Positions 1 through 8,652 are shown, numbered from the stretch's first letter. The stretch: DNA of 64,000 nt from DASRHT01 sp035293765 (GCA_035293765.1 DATGMF010000099.1:62001-126000), one strand, 5' to 3'. A program made the numbers and translations. Notes: generated by a model from the letters alone, not told the origin.

Positions 1-325
1 AGATATGGCGTATTAATTCCTCGACTGTATCAAGAGTTGTCTCGTACATGGCTTTGCCATATCCGGGCAAAAGCGTCTGAGCGAATGGGTCAAACTCGGA
101 GAGGTCAACTTTCCAATATGGAATATGGAGGATATCACAGACTTTGCGTAAAGTCTGGCTATCTTCGATGCGTTTTCTGCCATGTTCAATATCCTGAATA
201 TATTTCCAGTTTACTCCCTCACCCCCTCCGAAACGTTCAGATCGAGGCCATTTATCTGCTAACTGTTGCTGGGTCATTTTTGCTTTTTCTCGATATTCTC
301 GAATGGTCAAGCCGTAGTGATACAT
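1..325 (-). CDS. XRE-family helix-turn-helix regulator, C-terminus beyond the window
   Basis: Reading leftward from an ATG at 325, an open frame of 108 codons runs without a stop off the left edge, so only the N-terminus is seen. Residues 7-70 fit a Cro/CI-type HTH: an opening LTIREYREKAKMTQQQLADK helix pair, then VNWKYIQDIEHGRKR as recognition helix and an LRKVCDILHIPYWKV closing helix. A Shine-Dalgarno GAGGTG lies 6 bases before the ATG. It is divergent from the gene at 502, sharing a 176-base AT-rich gap. In this family the segment after the HTH is often a long sensory or TPR part, which cannot be judged here. The role as a DNA-binding regulator is family knowledge; the target is unknown. 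Confidence 0.75.
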   Translation of the reverse strand, partial: MYHYGLTIREYREKAKMTQQQLADKWPRSERFGGGEGVNWKYIQDIEHGRKRIEDSQTLRKVCDILHIPYWKVDLSEFDPFAQTLLPGYGKAMYETTLDTVEELIRHI

Positions 326-501
326 GGATTCACCTCATGCTCCATCAATGCTCCACACCCACATATAAGAGGGTACTATTTAAAAGGCTACCTTATAATA
401 ATACCTACATGCATGTATTCCAACTGGGCCTATTCTACGGTACTTTTGTTTATGGGGATCTCGCTCTTCTGTTTGATTGTATCACATGAAAGGCAGCAGT
501 T

Positions 502-810
502 ATGCACAATAATAGCGAAGTCGCGGAACTTCTGGAAAACATACGGCTTTCCTATGAAGCAGCACATGCAGCCTTATATGGCCCGGCAATTGTTGGGAGG
601 CACGAATTTATTTCAAGGAAGATGGAGTGTATGCAGCAAGATCACGAAAAGCTCCAAACAATTGTTGGCAAGCGCGTGGCTATCAAACTCGTAGCAGAAA
701 CCCTGGAGAACGTCGAAGAAGTGAGGAAGCCGCAGGGTGAGCACCATGATGAAAAAGATGCAGTTTCTCGTCGATCAGCCAACCCAACCTATTCCGATTG
801 TGATGGTTAG
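502..810 (+). CDS. Small helical hypothetical protein
   Basis: A 102-residue, charged, mostly helical protein starting with MHNNSEVAELLENIRLSYEA. There is no signal peptide or membrane segment. The first 75 residues look like a regular helical hairpin; the tail (after residue 75) is polar and low in order. It is divergent from the partial XRE gene at 325 and its end overlaps the next small gene in another frame. I do not recognise a named domain; the pairing with an HTH regulator suggests a regulatory or mobile-element accessory role, which is inference only. Confidence 0.5.
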   Translation: MHNNSEVAELLENIRLSYEAAHAALYGPAIVGRHEFISRKMECMQQDHEKLQTIVGKRVAIKLVAETLENVEEVRKPQGEHHDEKDAVSRRSANPTYSDCDG

Positions 811-928
811 AAAAGAGACGCAACAGGAACGGTTTATGAGGCTAAAACGGACTGCCGATGCGACTGGCAGGCGGTTTATTCATGTATATCTGGCGGATGA
901 GAGACGACGAAAGAGCTATCAGCGCTGA
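746..928 (+). CDS. Small basic hypothetical protein
   Basis: About 60 residues, strongly basic in its second half (QQERFMRLKRTADATGRRF). ATG at 746 is the likeliest start; GTG at 737 in the same frame is possible. It overlaps the end of the 502-810 gene by 65 bases in a different frame and runs convergently 10 bases into the 3' end of the XRE gene at 919. No domain is recognised. It may be real, as tight overlaps are common for such small accessory genes, but coding evidence is thin. Confidence 0.35.
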   Translation: MMKKMQFLVDQPTQPIPIVMVRKETQQERFMRLKRTADATGRRFIHVYLADERRRKSYQR

Positions 929-1143
929 TCTTGCTCCTTCTCATCAGGGATTTCAACAATAAGCTCATGTACCGAGACTTTCAAAGCCTTTGCTAATTTA
1001 CTGAGCGTCTCAGTAGTCACTGTGGCTGTGGGATTTCTGTAAATGCGCTTGATGGTATTGTCGTCAACATCACTGGCTCTGGATAGCTTGCCTTGTGAGA
1101 AGCCTTTTTCCTGGGCGATCTCTTTCAGGCGAATATATATCAT
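919..1143 (-). CDS. Small XRE/Cro-type HTH regulator
   Basis: A 74-residue protein that is almost entirely one HTH domain: IRLKEIAQEKGFSQGKLSRA supplies helices 1-2, DVDDNTIKRIYRNP the recognition helix, and TETLSKLAKALKVSVHELI the closing helices. A GGAG Shine-Dalgarno sits about 8 bases before the ATG. Its short length, with no effector domain, matches stand-alone regulators of plasmids, phage remnants and toxin-antitoxin modules. It is convergent with the small gene at 746 and divergent from the gene at 1249. Operator sites are not obvious. Confidence 0.75.
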   Translation of the reverse strand: MIYIRLKEIAQEKGFSQGKLSRASDVDDNTIKRIYRNPTATVTTETLSKLAKALKVSVHELIVEIPDEKEQDQR

Positions 1144-1248
1144 AGCTCGTCTCCATAGGCTTGATTACAGTAGCATACCAGAATAGGCATACCAGCGTAA
1201 GAAGTATTAAAATGGTGCCTTTACTTTTGACCTAATTTAAGTAAGCCC

Positions 1249-1683
1249 TTGTATTGGCAGAAGGGGAAAGATGGAATCTTGGGCAAGAAGAGAAGACGCG
1301 CACACCAACCAGCGCAACCACAACCAGTCTCAACAATACTTTTTACGCTGCCGACAGTACGATTGTTGAAGGATGCTATTTGCATTTTTGAAACGATGCT
1401 CCCACAAAATCCCGCTAACCTCCCGAACGTTCCTTTTGCCAGAGCAGTGACCGCAGCATTAAAAACGAAATTGGATCAGATGCTGCAACTGGAAGACTGG
1501 AACCGAGAGACACCGTTCGATTACAACGAAGTTCATATCCTCTATGCTGCCATTCGCATCTATCTGATAAAGCTGAAGTCTTCCCAAAAAGAAGAACTGG
1601 CATTGACTTGTACCGTGTTGTGCAGGCAGTTCAGTTTGATGGTGGAATCTGCTAACGTGCAAACAAATGAGCCTACCCGGTGA
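1249..1683 (+). CDS. Hypothetical protein
   Basis: An open frame of 144 codons with a TTG at 1249 as the only good upstream start; the next in-frame ATG is about 49 codons in. The first 25 residues are basic and Gln/Pro rich (GKKRRRAHQPAQPQP), the remainder predicts alternating helices with no membrane segment. It may be an adaptor-like or DNA-associated accessory protein, but no domain is recognised. It converges on the pentapeptide-repeat gene at 1715 with a 31-base gap. Confidence 0.45.
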   Translation: MYWQKGKDGILGKKRRRAHQPAQPQPVSTILFTLPTVRLLKDAICIFETMLPQNPANLPNVPFARAVTAALKTKLDQMLQLEDWNRETPFDYNEVHILYAAIRIYLIKLKSSQKEELALTCTVLCRQFSLMVESANVQTNEPTR

Positions 1684-1714
1684 TATCCTGTACTATTTGT
1701 ATAGAGCTTGTGTG

Positions 1715-2677
1715 CTAGAGATAATAGGCAAGCAGTCTCATGGCTTCAGGATAAAGCACATCAAACACTTCTTTGACCATCTCCTCAGAGGTCACCTTTC
1801 TGAGTTCCTTCCCCAACTCTTCGTCCCAATAATAATATGGATCTTCAGCTAGTTTCTCGCGTTGTGCCACGACATAGGGGATAAGTCTATCCAGATGGCC
1901 GTCCTGGTTATATGCTTGCTCTTGCATGAGGGCTATCAGTGCATCCAGACAGGCTAAGTCATAGACCTGCATGTGCTCAGCAGGCTCAGTCACTATTGCC
2001 CCGGCGGAGCGGGCAAACGCTCGAAATTCAGTACTCATACTGGCGCTACGTAGATTTGCTCCCTGCAAACGGGTCTGGTCGTCAAATTGAATACCTCTCA
2101 GGTCCGCCCCGCTGAGATCAGCTCCGCTGAGGTCGGCCCCACGAAAATCCGCTCCAGGGCACTTTGAGAAGCGCAAGTCTGCCTCAAGGAATGTTGCTCG
2201 GTGGCATGAAACCTCACTCAAATCGGCCTTACCCAGGCGAGCCTGCCTGAAATTCGCTTCACTCAGATTAGAATTCCAGAGGCGAACTCCCTTGAGAGTT
2301 GCCCTCACAAAGGAAGCTTCCGAGAAATCACTGCTGAAGATGCCATTTATACAAAACATCTCGTCGAAGATAGTCTTCTGCATCTGACAATCCACAATGT
2401 TGCCGATATCAGTCAGATAATCGAAGCGCGCTCCTGAAAGGTTCTTCTTCTTGATAAAAATATATTCATTGCTGGTGCGACTTGCTTGAGGAAGGTGTAG
2501 TCCACGAAAATCCATGTGTGGCGCTACTTCCTCTATAAAAGGCAGACGGGAGAGCAGTTGCTGCAATGTTTCTATAGACGCATCTAGTTGTTCAAGCTTT
2601 TGACAAACAGATTGTATCAGTGTTCCGCCAGGCTCGGCCTCCCAACGTGCCATGAGCTGTTCCCGTGTCGCCGCCAT
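1715..2677 (-). CDS. Pentapeptide-repeat protein, possible immunity partner
   Basis: A 320-residue cytosolic protein. After a helical N-terminus (about 1-60) it has a long run of A(D/N)LXX pentapeptide repeats, clearest in the stretch containing GADFRGADLSGADLSGADLR, which folds as a right-handed beta helix. The last 100 residues are helical and acidic. I place the start at ATG 2677 because AAAGGAG lies 5 bases upstream; an ATG 18 bases earlier is also in frame. It follows the large WXG-like gene by 76 bases on the same strand. In polymorphic toxin loci the gene just downstream of the toxin commonly encodes the immunity protein, so that role is suggested by position, not by sequence. Confidence 0.8.
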   Translation of the reverse strand: MAATREQLMARWEAEPGGTLIQSVCQKLEQLDASIETLQQLLSRLPFIEEVAPHMDFRGLHLPQASRTSNEYIFIKKKNLSGARFDYLTDIGNIVDCQMQKTIFDEMFCINGIFSSDFSEASFVRATLKGVRLWNSNLSEANFRQARLGKADLSEVSCHRATFLEADLRFSKCPGADFRGADLSGADLSGADLRGIQFDDQTRLQGANLRSASMSTEFRAFARSAGAIVTEPAEHMQVYDLACLDALIALMQEQAYNQDGHLDRLIPYVVAQREKLAEDPYYYWDEELGKELRKVTSEEMVKEVFDVLYPEAMRLLAYYL

Positions 2678-2753
2678 GTAAACTCCTTTCCTCAACCGGT
2701 GAAGTAGGATAAGCCGTCACGCGTTTATCCTATAGTTATCGTTGCGTATTATA

Positions 2754-4511
2754 CTAGCCTTGCGTGAGGATTTCATCTTTTCCAAACGGTCCATTATGTA
2801 TCAGGACAATGTTAAAATTATATGGGCTGCGATTGTACTTTTTCTTGCTACCAAGCTGATTGTAGGTAGTATAATCGAACGCTGCCCATTGACCATTGCT
2901 TAACTGTAACTGGATATCTGGCCTTTGACCAGCCGCATCAGACTTATCAAGCAAAAGATTATTATCCAGGAGGTAGCTTTGTTCATTTCTCACCCAGGGA
3001 GCTGTACGTATGTTGGCCTTTACCATTTCCTGCACAGCAGTCCCAAAAAGCCCATCATAGCCATCTGGCAGTTTTGAACCTGCGATATTAGGATTATAGT
3101 TCGCAAGTTGGGCTTTATACCTGTAGGTTTTCATAAGGAAAGCCTTTACGGCATCATCTGGGAGATTGGCAATATCAGTAAGGGTCATCTGTCCATTCAA
3201 AACCTGATTTTGCCATGCGCGTAACTGGTTAGCGGACTGAGCTTCATAGCGGTATGTTTCCGCTGTCACAAAATCTACATAAGGGTTGGTTAATGCAGAG
3301 CCTTGCATGTAATAGATATTGCCGGGCCCTTTTCCCTGCGTGTTGGCTGCGGCTGTTTGTAACCATTGAACATCCTGGACAATCGTAGTCATTGAAAGTC
3401 CCTGGAGGACGAAAAAAGCCAGATAGCCATCTGGGAGCTTGGGAAACATTGTTTTTAGTTCTGCCAGCATAAAAACTTTACGTTCGGCAACATCTTTGGG
3501 GAAGTATTGAACGAGATATTGTACTTCTGTCAGCGTAAGTACTCCAGGATACAGCGCCTCAGCAACAGCATATAATTGTTTGGCGAATTCGTTTTGCTCT
3601 GGCGACAAGTTAGGACCGGGCAGATGACAAACTCTTTTAAGCATGAAATTGGCAGCTTCATTTTTGAGTGCAGTATGAATACTTCCCACATTTCCTGATG
3701 GGTTGGTGCTTGAGTTCTGCATGAGTATATGATCATGCAGGCTATTCATCTGCGATACCCATTGCCACGCTAAAAAGGCCAGAGATTCCATATGCCAGTC
3801 GAGACTGAATTGTTTGATAATCTCTGTGATGATATTAACGACAATGATCAACGCAGCAAAAGGAGCAAGTATTGCAGCAACGATATCCCAGAAGCCCGAG
3901 ACAGGAGTCTGCCCTTGCGGGCCGGGTTGTTGCAGAGGTTGTTGCATTTGCAATTGTTGACTGGATTGAACTTGTGGTCCAGCTCCTGGCTGTCCACTCA
4001 GAAAGTGTTCTACTTGCCCCATTGACCACGGTCCAACCTGTAAGCCATCTATTAGCGCCTGAGGTCCCTTCTGAAAAACATCTGACCAGTAATGAATAAT
4101 GTCGCCGAGCAGCACATTGGAACTATTAAAACTACTTACAGCTTCCAGATGAGGTTCCATCTGCTGGATGGTTGAACTGCATAATTGCTCAAGCTGAACC
4201 ATATACTCGGATATACCATTGGTTGAGTAGTTGCTTAGTTTGCTTTCGTGATCGAAATAGTCCCCCATCAGGTTAGCAACAGCAGTAGCCCCTTCACCTT
4301 GAAATGTCGTCCCAGGGCCAAATAATTTACCCAAAGAGGTCTGTACTGCCTGAACGCATTGATCATGAATAATATCAAGTTCATCCACCTGTTGTTTTGG
4401 GAAAATTTTTAGCGGGTGGATGAAGTCGTCTTCATATACCTTCCTTCTTGTTTGAACGTCGTTAATAATTTCACCCAGTGCATTCTCTACCTCGTGCAGA
4501 AAGTCGCTCAT
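2754..4511 (-). CDS. Large WXG/LXG-like protein with possible C-terminal toxin domain
   Basis: A 585-residue protein. Residues 1-150 are helical and contain FQGEGATAVANLMGDYF, which resembles the turn of WXG100/LXG secretion domains. A Gln/Pro linker (180-202) leads to one hydrophobic segment at about 207-229 (VAAILAPFAALIIVVNII). The middle is helical. The last 90 residues change character: basic, beta-rich, with RPDIQLQLSNGQWAAFDYTT and a KKKY patch, which recalls nuclease-type toxin tails but lacks a clear D/E-x-K triad. The WXG100-like gene lies 91 bases upstream and the pentapeptide gene downstream, the usual order of partner, toxin and immunity. Secretion by a type VII-like system is inferred; no EssC/EccC gene is in the window. 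Confidence 0.65.
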   Translation of the reverse strand: MSDFLHEVENALGEIINDVQTRRKVYEDDFIHPLKIFPKQQVDELDIIHDQCVQAVQTSLGKLFGPGTTFQGEGATAVANLMGDYFDHESKLSNYSTNGISEYMVQLEQLCSSTIQQMEPHLEAVSSFNSSNVLLGDIIHYWSDVFQKGPQALIDGLQVGPWSMGQVEHFLSGQPGAGPQVQSSQQLQMQQPLQQPGPQGQTPVSGFWDIVAAILAPFAALIIVVNIITEIIKQFSLDWHMESLAFLAWQWVSQMNSLHDHILMQNSSTNPSGNVGSIHTALKNEAANFMLKRVCHLPGPNLSPEQNEFAKQLYAVAEALYPGVLTLTEVQYLVQYFPKDVAERKVFMLAELKTMFPKLPDGYLAFFVLQGLSMTTIVQDVQWLQTAAANTQGKGPGNIYYMQGSALTNPYVDFVTAETYRYEAQSANQLRAWQNQVLNGQMTLTDIANLPDDAVKAFLMKTYRYKAQLANYNPNIAGSKLPDGYDGLFGTAVQEMVKANIRTAPWVRNEQSYLLDNNLLLDKSDAAGQRPDIQLQLSNGQWAAFDYTTYNQLGSKKKYNRSPYNFNIVLIHNGPFGKDEILTQG

Positions 4512-4602
4512 GTCTGTTGCTCTCCAGGTGATAGTTATGAAAGTGGCTCATGTTACTCAACGTCTTCGAGAATTTTGCTACGATTCAAGCGTCTCCTACT
4601 CG

Positions 4603-4986
4603 TTACTCGGTGGTCGAGTCGAAATAGTTTTTCATCAGCGTATCTGTTTTATCGATTTCATCCGCGGCATCAAGCAGAGCCTTAGCAAATTTTTCAAGCC
4701 AGTCATATGTGCTATTCAAACGCTGAGCATGAGGTTCAAGAACTGCTTTCATATGGCTTGATACGTCATCTCCCCAGGTGAAACCGAAAGAGGGGGTAAT
4801 GTTAAATGGCCTGTATGTAGGAATTGCTTGAGTAAAGTACTGCTGAATTATGTTCCACTGCTGATTGTGCTGCTGACGTGAAGCTTGAACTTTGGCGAGG
4901 ATCTCATTGGCAACATCACGCATGGTACTGGTGGGGTATAAAATAGTATCTGAGCTACCCGAGCCATTAGCTACTGTAGACGTCAT
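4603..4986 (-). CDS. WXG100-like small helical protein
   Basis: A 127-residue protein starting at ATG 4986, preceded by AAGAAAGGG at good spacing; an upstream in-frame extension to 5022 lacks a ribosome site. It predicts two long helices with a turn holding FTWGDDVSSHM, a variant of the WXG hairpin. ESAT-6/WXG100 proteins pair with larger LXG or toxin partners and are exported by type VII secretion. It is first in a three-gene leftward set (WXG100-like, large protein, pentapeptide repeat). AT-rich DNA upstream (5000-5160) likely holds the promoter. Confidence 0.6.
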   Translation of the reverse strand: MTSTVANGSGSSDTILYPTSTMRDVANEILAKVQASRQQHNQQWNIIQQYFTQAIPTYRPFNITPSFGFTWGDDVSSHMKAVLEPHAQRLNSTYDWLEKFAKALLDAADEIDKTDTLMKNYFDSTTE

Positions 4987-5163
4987 TGATGCCCTTTCTT
5001 CTAAGAAGAAGCAAAAATACACAGATACTCTTTTTTACGGACAAGCACTAAAAATTCTGGTAAATCTACCTACGCTTTTTATGGTAGCATAAATCGTTAT
5101 ATTTTTCAATATTATATGATATAAACCAGGATTATAATCATTTTACAGATTCCATTTGTGTGA

Positions 5164-5355
5164 ACAGAAGAATATCTCCGTAGCCATCCCGATGAGATTG
5201 ATGATTATGTCACCGAACTCTTTGAAGAATGCGCACAGGGCGATACCGCTGCGCTGCTTTCGTCTTTGCGAGTTGTTAGTCGTGTCAAGGGCGTTAGCTT
5301 TATAACAGAAACTTCCGGTTTGAACTGGAAGGGAGTGCAGAGAGGAACATCTCTT
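5164..5355 (+). pseudogene. Remnant of HigA-like addiction-module antitoxin
   Basis: After an in-frame stop at 5161-5163 the frame reads EYLRSHPDEIDDYVTELFEE, then LLSSLRVVSRVKG and ITETSGLNWKGVQRGTS. This follows the pattern of the XRE-like antitoxin family in which an EYL..PE..AAYL helix precedes a V...RG....A..TGLSRE.LYRALS HTH. There is no start codon at the expected place, no toxin gene beside it, and the frame runs without a stop straight into the SnoaL-like gene. I read it as a decayed antitoxin; a functional translational fusion from TTG 5266 is less likely. Confidence 0.55.
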
Positions 5356-5814
5356 ATGTCAACCGAAGATAACAAAGCCATCGTTCGCAGGTTGCATGAA
5401 GAAGTCTGGGGTAAGGGGAATGTTGCCATCGTAGATGAGCTGATTGCTCCAAGCATCGTTGTACATTTTCATTATCCCGCAGATGTCTCTGTGCCCGCAG
5501 AATATCTGCAGAGCCTGGAGGAGTTTAAACAATCCGTCACTCACTTCCGTACCACCTTCCCCGACTACCACTTTACCATTGAGCTTCAGGTTGCCGAAGG
5601 AGATCTGGTGGTGACTCGCGGGACTGCTTGGGGAACGCACTCAGGAGAGTATCGAGGTCTGGCGTATAAGGGCGTTCCTCCAACCGGCAAGCAGATAATA
5701 TGGACGTATATTTCAATTGATCGTATCATTGATGGCAAGATCGTGGAGCAGTGGTCAAACGGAGACGACCTGGGCAGGTTGCAACAACTCGGTGTTCTCC
5801 CCATGCCAGGATAA
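5356..5814 (+). CDS. SnoaL-like polyketide cyclase family protein
   Basis: A 152-residue protein from ATG 5356, with GAGAGGA about 9 bases upstream. The pattern NKAIVRRLHEEVWGKGNVAI, followed by DELIAPSIVVH, TTFPDYHFTIE, and a final WTYISIDRIIDGKIVEQW, is that of the SnoaL/ester cyclase NTF2-like fold; the usual length is 130-150. Members include cyclases and many proteins without known substrate, so no reaction can be given. The open frame extends upstream through the antitoxin remnant without a stop. It converges on the endonuclease III homologue with a 30-base gap. Confidence 0.8.
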   Translation: MSTEDNKAIVRRLHEEVWGKGNVAIVDELIAPSIVVHFHYPADVSVPAEYLQSLEEFKQSVTHFRTTFPDYHFTIELQVAEGDLVVTRGTAWGTHSGEYRGLAYKGVPPTGKQIIWTYISIDRIIDGKIVEQWSNGDDLGRLQQLGVLPMPG

Positions 5815-5844
5815 TCCTGCGAGCATGCCTATAAGCGAGCGTTT

Positions 5845-6570
5845 TTATCCCCTGATCGCCGTCTCCTGCGCGTTCACGCTCCCCACATACGCGCACTCGC
5901 TATACAACGGGCAACGCGAGCACTCTGGTCGTTGGGCGTGGCAAATCTGCCGCCCGTGTGTGATCAGGTTGACATGCAGTGGATAGACCCACTCCGGCGG
6001 CGTCACTTTGGCAAAAAGCAGATGGGCATGGTCGGCGCTCACTTTCGGTCCGATCAGCCCTAGACGCTGCGAGGTGCGATGAACGTGCGTATCAACTGGC
6101 ATGGCGGGCCGATCTAAATGAAACATGAGCACACAGGCTGCCGTCTTTGGCCCAACTCCTGGAAGCTTACGCAGGTATTGCCACGCGTCCTCCGTCGTGC
6201 GCTTCGCCAACTCGTCCGAGAGATACTCCGTCAGCGTCTTCGTTCCTCGCTGTTCCTGCTGCTGTTCCGTGAGCGTGTGCAAAACATCCTGGATGCGTAC
6301 CGATTTAATATTAGCCAGTCCCCCGCTTTTGATCGCCTCAGCAACCAGGTGCGTTGGGGCGTCTCGCACCTGCTCCCAGCTTGGAAATGCCGCGATTAAC
6401 TGGCGGTACGCTCGTTCCGAGTTGATGTCGGAGGTATGCTGCGAGAGGATCGTGCCGATCAGGCCGCCAAGTGGGTCATAATCGGGCTCGTTCTGCGGCG
6501 TGCCGTAGGCGGCAACAAGGGCTTCGTAGACGCGCATTAAATGGAGCGTTGGGGTAATCAGTGTGGTCAT
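5845..6570 (-). CDS. Endonuclease III-like DNA glycosylase
   Basis: A 241-residue HhH-GPD protein. The helix-hairpin-helix LPGVGPKTAACVL carries the catalytic lysine of the bifunctional glycosylase/AP lyase group, and the VDTHVHR motif provides the catalytic aspartate. The C-terminus has the iron-sulphur ligands in the spacing C-x6-C-x2-C-x5-C (CHAQRPECSRCPLYSEC). The expected job is excision of oxidised pyrimidines in base excision repair. It is monocistronic. Compared with E. coli Nth it has about 25 extra residues, mainly in the middle (after GGLANIKSVRI), as in the divergent endonuclease III group of actinobacteria and Chloroflexi. Confidence 0.9.
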   Translation of the reverse strand: MTTLITPTLHLMRVYEALVAAYGTPQNEPDYDPLGGLIGTILSQHTSDINSERAYRQLIAAFPSWEQVRDAPTHLVAEAIKSGGLANIKSVRIQDVLHTLTEQQQEQRGTKTLTEYLSDELAKRTTEDAWQYLRKLPGVGPKTAACVLMFHLDRPAMPVDTHVHRTSQRLGLIGPKVSADHAHLLFAKVTPPEWVYPLHVNLITHGRQICHAQRPECSRCPLYSECAYVGSVNAQETAIRG

Positions 6571-7314
6571 GTTTCTTTCCTATCATACGGTTAATGATAG
6601 GCAATATTCTATCGCTACGGCCCTTCATATGCAAGCGAAATATCAGGTTCAACTCAACATTTACCAGATCCATCTCCATAGTGTAGCCTGGAACGGAGCA
6701 TAATCAGATCATGATTGGGACGCAGCTATAGGAGATTAGTAGTTGTTGGCTCAGCATCTTTTTCCCTCCAGATTTAAGAACCACACCAGCCATGACACCT
6801 CTTTAGAATAATATAGCACAAGATGGTCAAAAAATGAATAAATATTGATGAGAAGTACTAAATTCTTTTTCAATAATCCATACAAAACATTTTATATCAT
6901 GACATTTCATAGATATGTCGGTAATATCTATGAGAAGCGGTTATCACATGGTATTTACGGTAACAAAGCCTCTCTTTCCTCAACAATGAAAATACCTTCA
7001 CATTTTCTCGCATACCGTACTTTTGTCTTGATCAAACTCTTTCTGAAGTGAACTTTTTTTCATTTATATGCTTGCATTCTTGCTTTGTGGGAGTATCTTG
7101 AAAGGTTCCGCGCTCCAACGCCGCTACCGCGTCTAACTGCGTTCCTGAGCGCAGAAGCGAAGTACTGGGCCTCTTGTCAGCGCGGCGGAGTCGTGTTACA
7201 CTTCAACAAAAGATTACAACTTTTTTAGCCGCTGCTCGTACATGCTCATAGAAGATGCTGGTTTTTGTCTTCCTATGATATTGGGTGAAATAGATACAAA
7301 ATGAGCGGTGACAA
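6571..7314. other. 744-base gene-free stretch
   Basis: Between the divergent endonuclease III and sigma factor genes. The part from about 6780 to 7080 is markedly AT-rich, the part from 7100 to 7200 GC-rich with short imperfect inverted repeats (CTGCG...CGCAG near 7126). Open frames here are short and show no protein-like composition. It should hold promoters of both genes, but I see no convincing -35/-10 pair. Confidence 0.5.
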
Positions 7315-8064
7315 ATGATAGAATCAACAGTGAGCGCTTCAGATATACTGGGGGGAATTGGATCGTTAGCAAAGCCGGCTACAAAGACACGTCGGGGCCA
7401 GAGTACTGAGGTAGTAGCAGGTGTACAGGGTATTTCCAGTACAGCTCGTACACAGGCGAAAGCAGGGGCCATAGTGGAGTCGATGAGCGATACAGCGCTT
7501 GTCGAGCTTGTGCTTAGTGGTGACCAGGACGTTTTCGCGACGCTTGTCGAGCGATATAAGGATGCTGTGCAGAATCTTGCGTACCGGATGCTGGGCAACA
7601 CCACGGAAGCGGAAGATGTGACACAGGAAGCTTTTGTGCGCGCTTATACGCAGCTCGCAACATATAAGGCTGCACATAAATTCAGCACCTGGTTGCTTTC
7701 CATCGCCTCCCATCTGGCAATCGACCAGTTGCGCCGCAGACGTTTCCTGGCGCTCCCGCTGGAGGATGTGCCATTCCTGGAATGGATCGTCGATGTGGGG
7801 ACCGGCCCGGAGCAATCCGCGCTGCAAGGGGAGCAGCAGGACGAGATCCAGAGTTACCTGCAACGCTTGCCCGGTAAATATCGCGCCGTCATTGTACTGC
7901 GCTACTGGTATGATTTCTCTTACGAAGAGATTGCGCAGACCTTAAACCTGACGCCGCCACTGGTCAAAGCCCGTCTGCATCGCGCTCGCGAGCTGCTGGC
8001 GCGTTACATCCAGCAGGATAAGCAACAGGAAGAGGAGCAGGTCGATGCGCTGCCAGGACGCTAG
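7315..8064 (+). CDS. ECF-type RNA polymerase sigma factor
   Basis: Sigma region 2 spans roughly residues 57-135 (VFATLVERYKDAVQNLAYRM, DVTQEAFVRAY, FSTWLLSIASHLAIDQLRR) and region 4 about 170-235 (LPGKYRAVIVLRYWYDFSYE, then LNLTPPLVKARLHRAR). There are 55 residues without clear fold before region 2; an internal ATG at 7483 preceded by GTGGAG would give a typical ECF length, so the true start is open. Its 3' end overlaps the anti-sigma gene by 20 bases, showing coupled translation. The pair with a membrane zinc anti-sigma factor means activity is released by an envelope or redox signal; the regulon probably includes this operon. Confidence 0.9.
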   Translation: MIESTVSASDILGGIGSLAKPATKTRRGQSTEVVAGVQGISSTARTQAKAGAIVESMSDTALVELVLSGDQDVFATLVERYKDAVQNLAYRMLGNTTEAEDVTQEAFVRAYTQLATYKAAHKFSTWLLSIASHLAIDQLRRRRFLALPLEDVPFLEWIVDVGTGPEQSALQGEQQDEIQSYLQRLPGKYRAVIVLRYWYDFSYEEIAQTLNLTPPLVKARLHRARELLARYIQQDKQQEEEQVDALPGR

Positions 8065-8605
8065 AAGATGGCTGAGTATCCAGCGTGACGGCCACGACGC
8101 GCAGGCTGATACTCAAGCATTGCAGGAGCATCTGCGGCACTGTCCTGGTTGCCAGGCATTCGAAAAGCGTCTACGGAGCCTGGACAACACGTTACGCCCA
8201 GTCGCTGCCCCTGTCTACACCAGCATTTCGACTGAGCGCATCATGCTCGCAGTCCAGAGGCAGGCGCGGATCACGCAGCAGCTTGAGGATATTCGTCAGC
8301 AGCAGCAATCGCGTATAGCGCGCTGGCGGACAGTTGCAACGGCTCTGGCGGCTATTGGCATTTTCACTTTGAGCAGTATTCCGTTGCTGGCGCTGGCTAT
8401 CATCATCATTCAGACCGATCTCGCCGTAAAGGTGGTATTATTGTTCGGCTCGGTCATTGACATGTTCGTCGTCCTGGGGCAATATCTACAGCCAGGGCTG
8501 ACACAAATAACACACGACAACTGGCTCCTATCAGGGGTTGCCTTCTTGATGGTTGTCATGATGGGGATGTGGCTTCGTCTGATGCGTCATCCGCAGGAGG
8601 TGTGA
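8045..8605 (+). CDS. Zinc-finger anti-sigma factor, membrane protein
   Basis: The first 45 residues carry the zf-HC2 pattern: C3, then H-x3-C-x2-C in HLRHCPGC, the zinc-binding anti-sigma signature. A helical linker (about 60-95) is followed by three hydrophobic segments at about 98-123, 128-150 and 160-180, so the zinc domain is cytosolic and the C-terminus is membrane embedded. It overlaps the sigma factor gene by 20 bases and should bind and inhibit that factor. With 186 residues and three membrane passes it is larger than single-pass types. Confidence 0.85.
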   Translation: MRCQDARRWLSIQRDGHDAQADTQALQEHLRHCPGCQAFEKRLRSLDNTLRPVAAPVYTSISTERIMLAVQRQARITQQLEDIRQQQQSRIARWRTVATALAAIGIFTLSSIPLLALAIIIIQTDLAVKVVLLFGSVIDMFVVLGQYLQPGLTQITHDNWLLSGVAFLMVVMMGMWLRLMRHPQEV

Positions 8606-8652
8606 CGGCAAACATCGTGGCTCGGTTGCAGGTCATGATGAGGAGTTCCAGT

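Noticed and set aside
37..489. Plus-strand 150-codon frame
   Set aside because: Opposite strand of a recognisable XRE gene (325 down to 1); composition not protein-like.
6845..7051. 68-codon + frame in the gene-free stretch
   Set aside because: AT-rich DNA, no ribosome site, Phe/Tyr/Lys-rich translation typical of chance frames.
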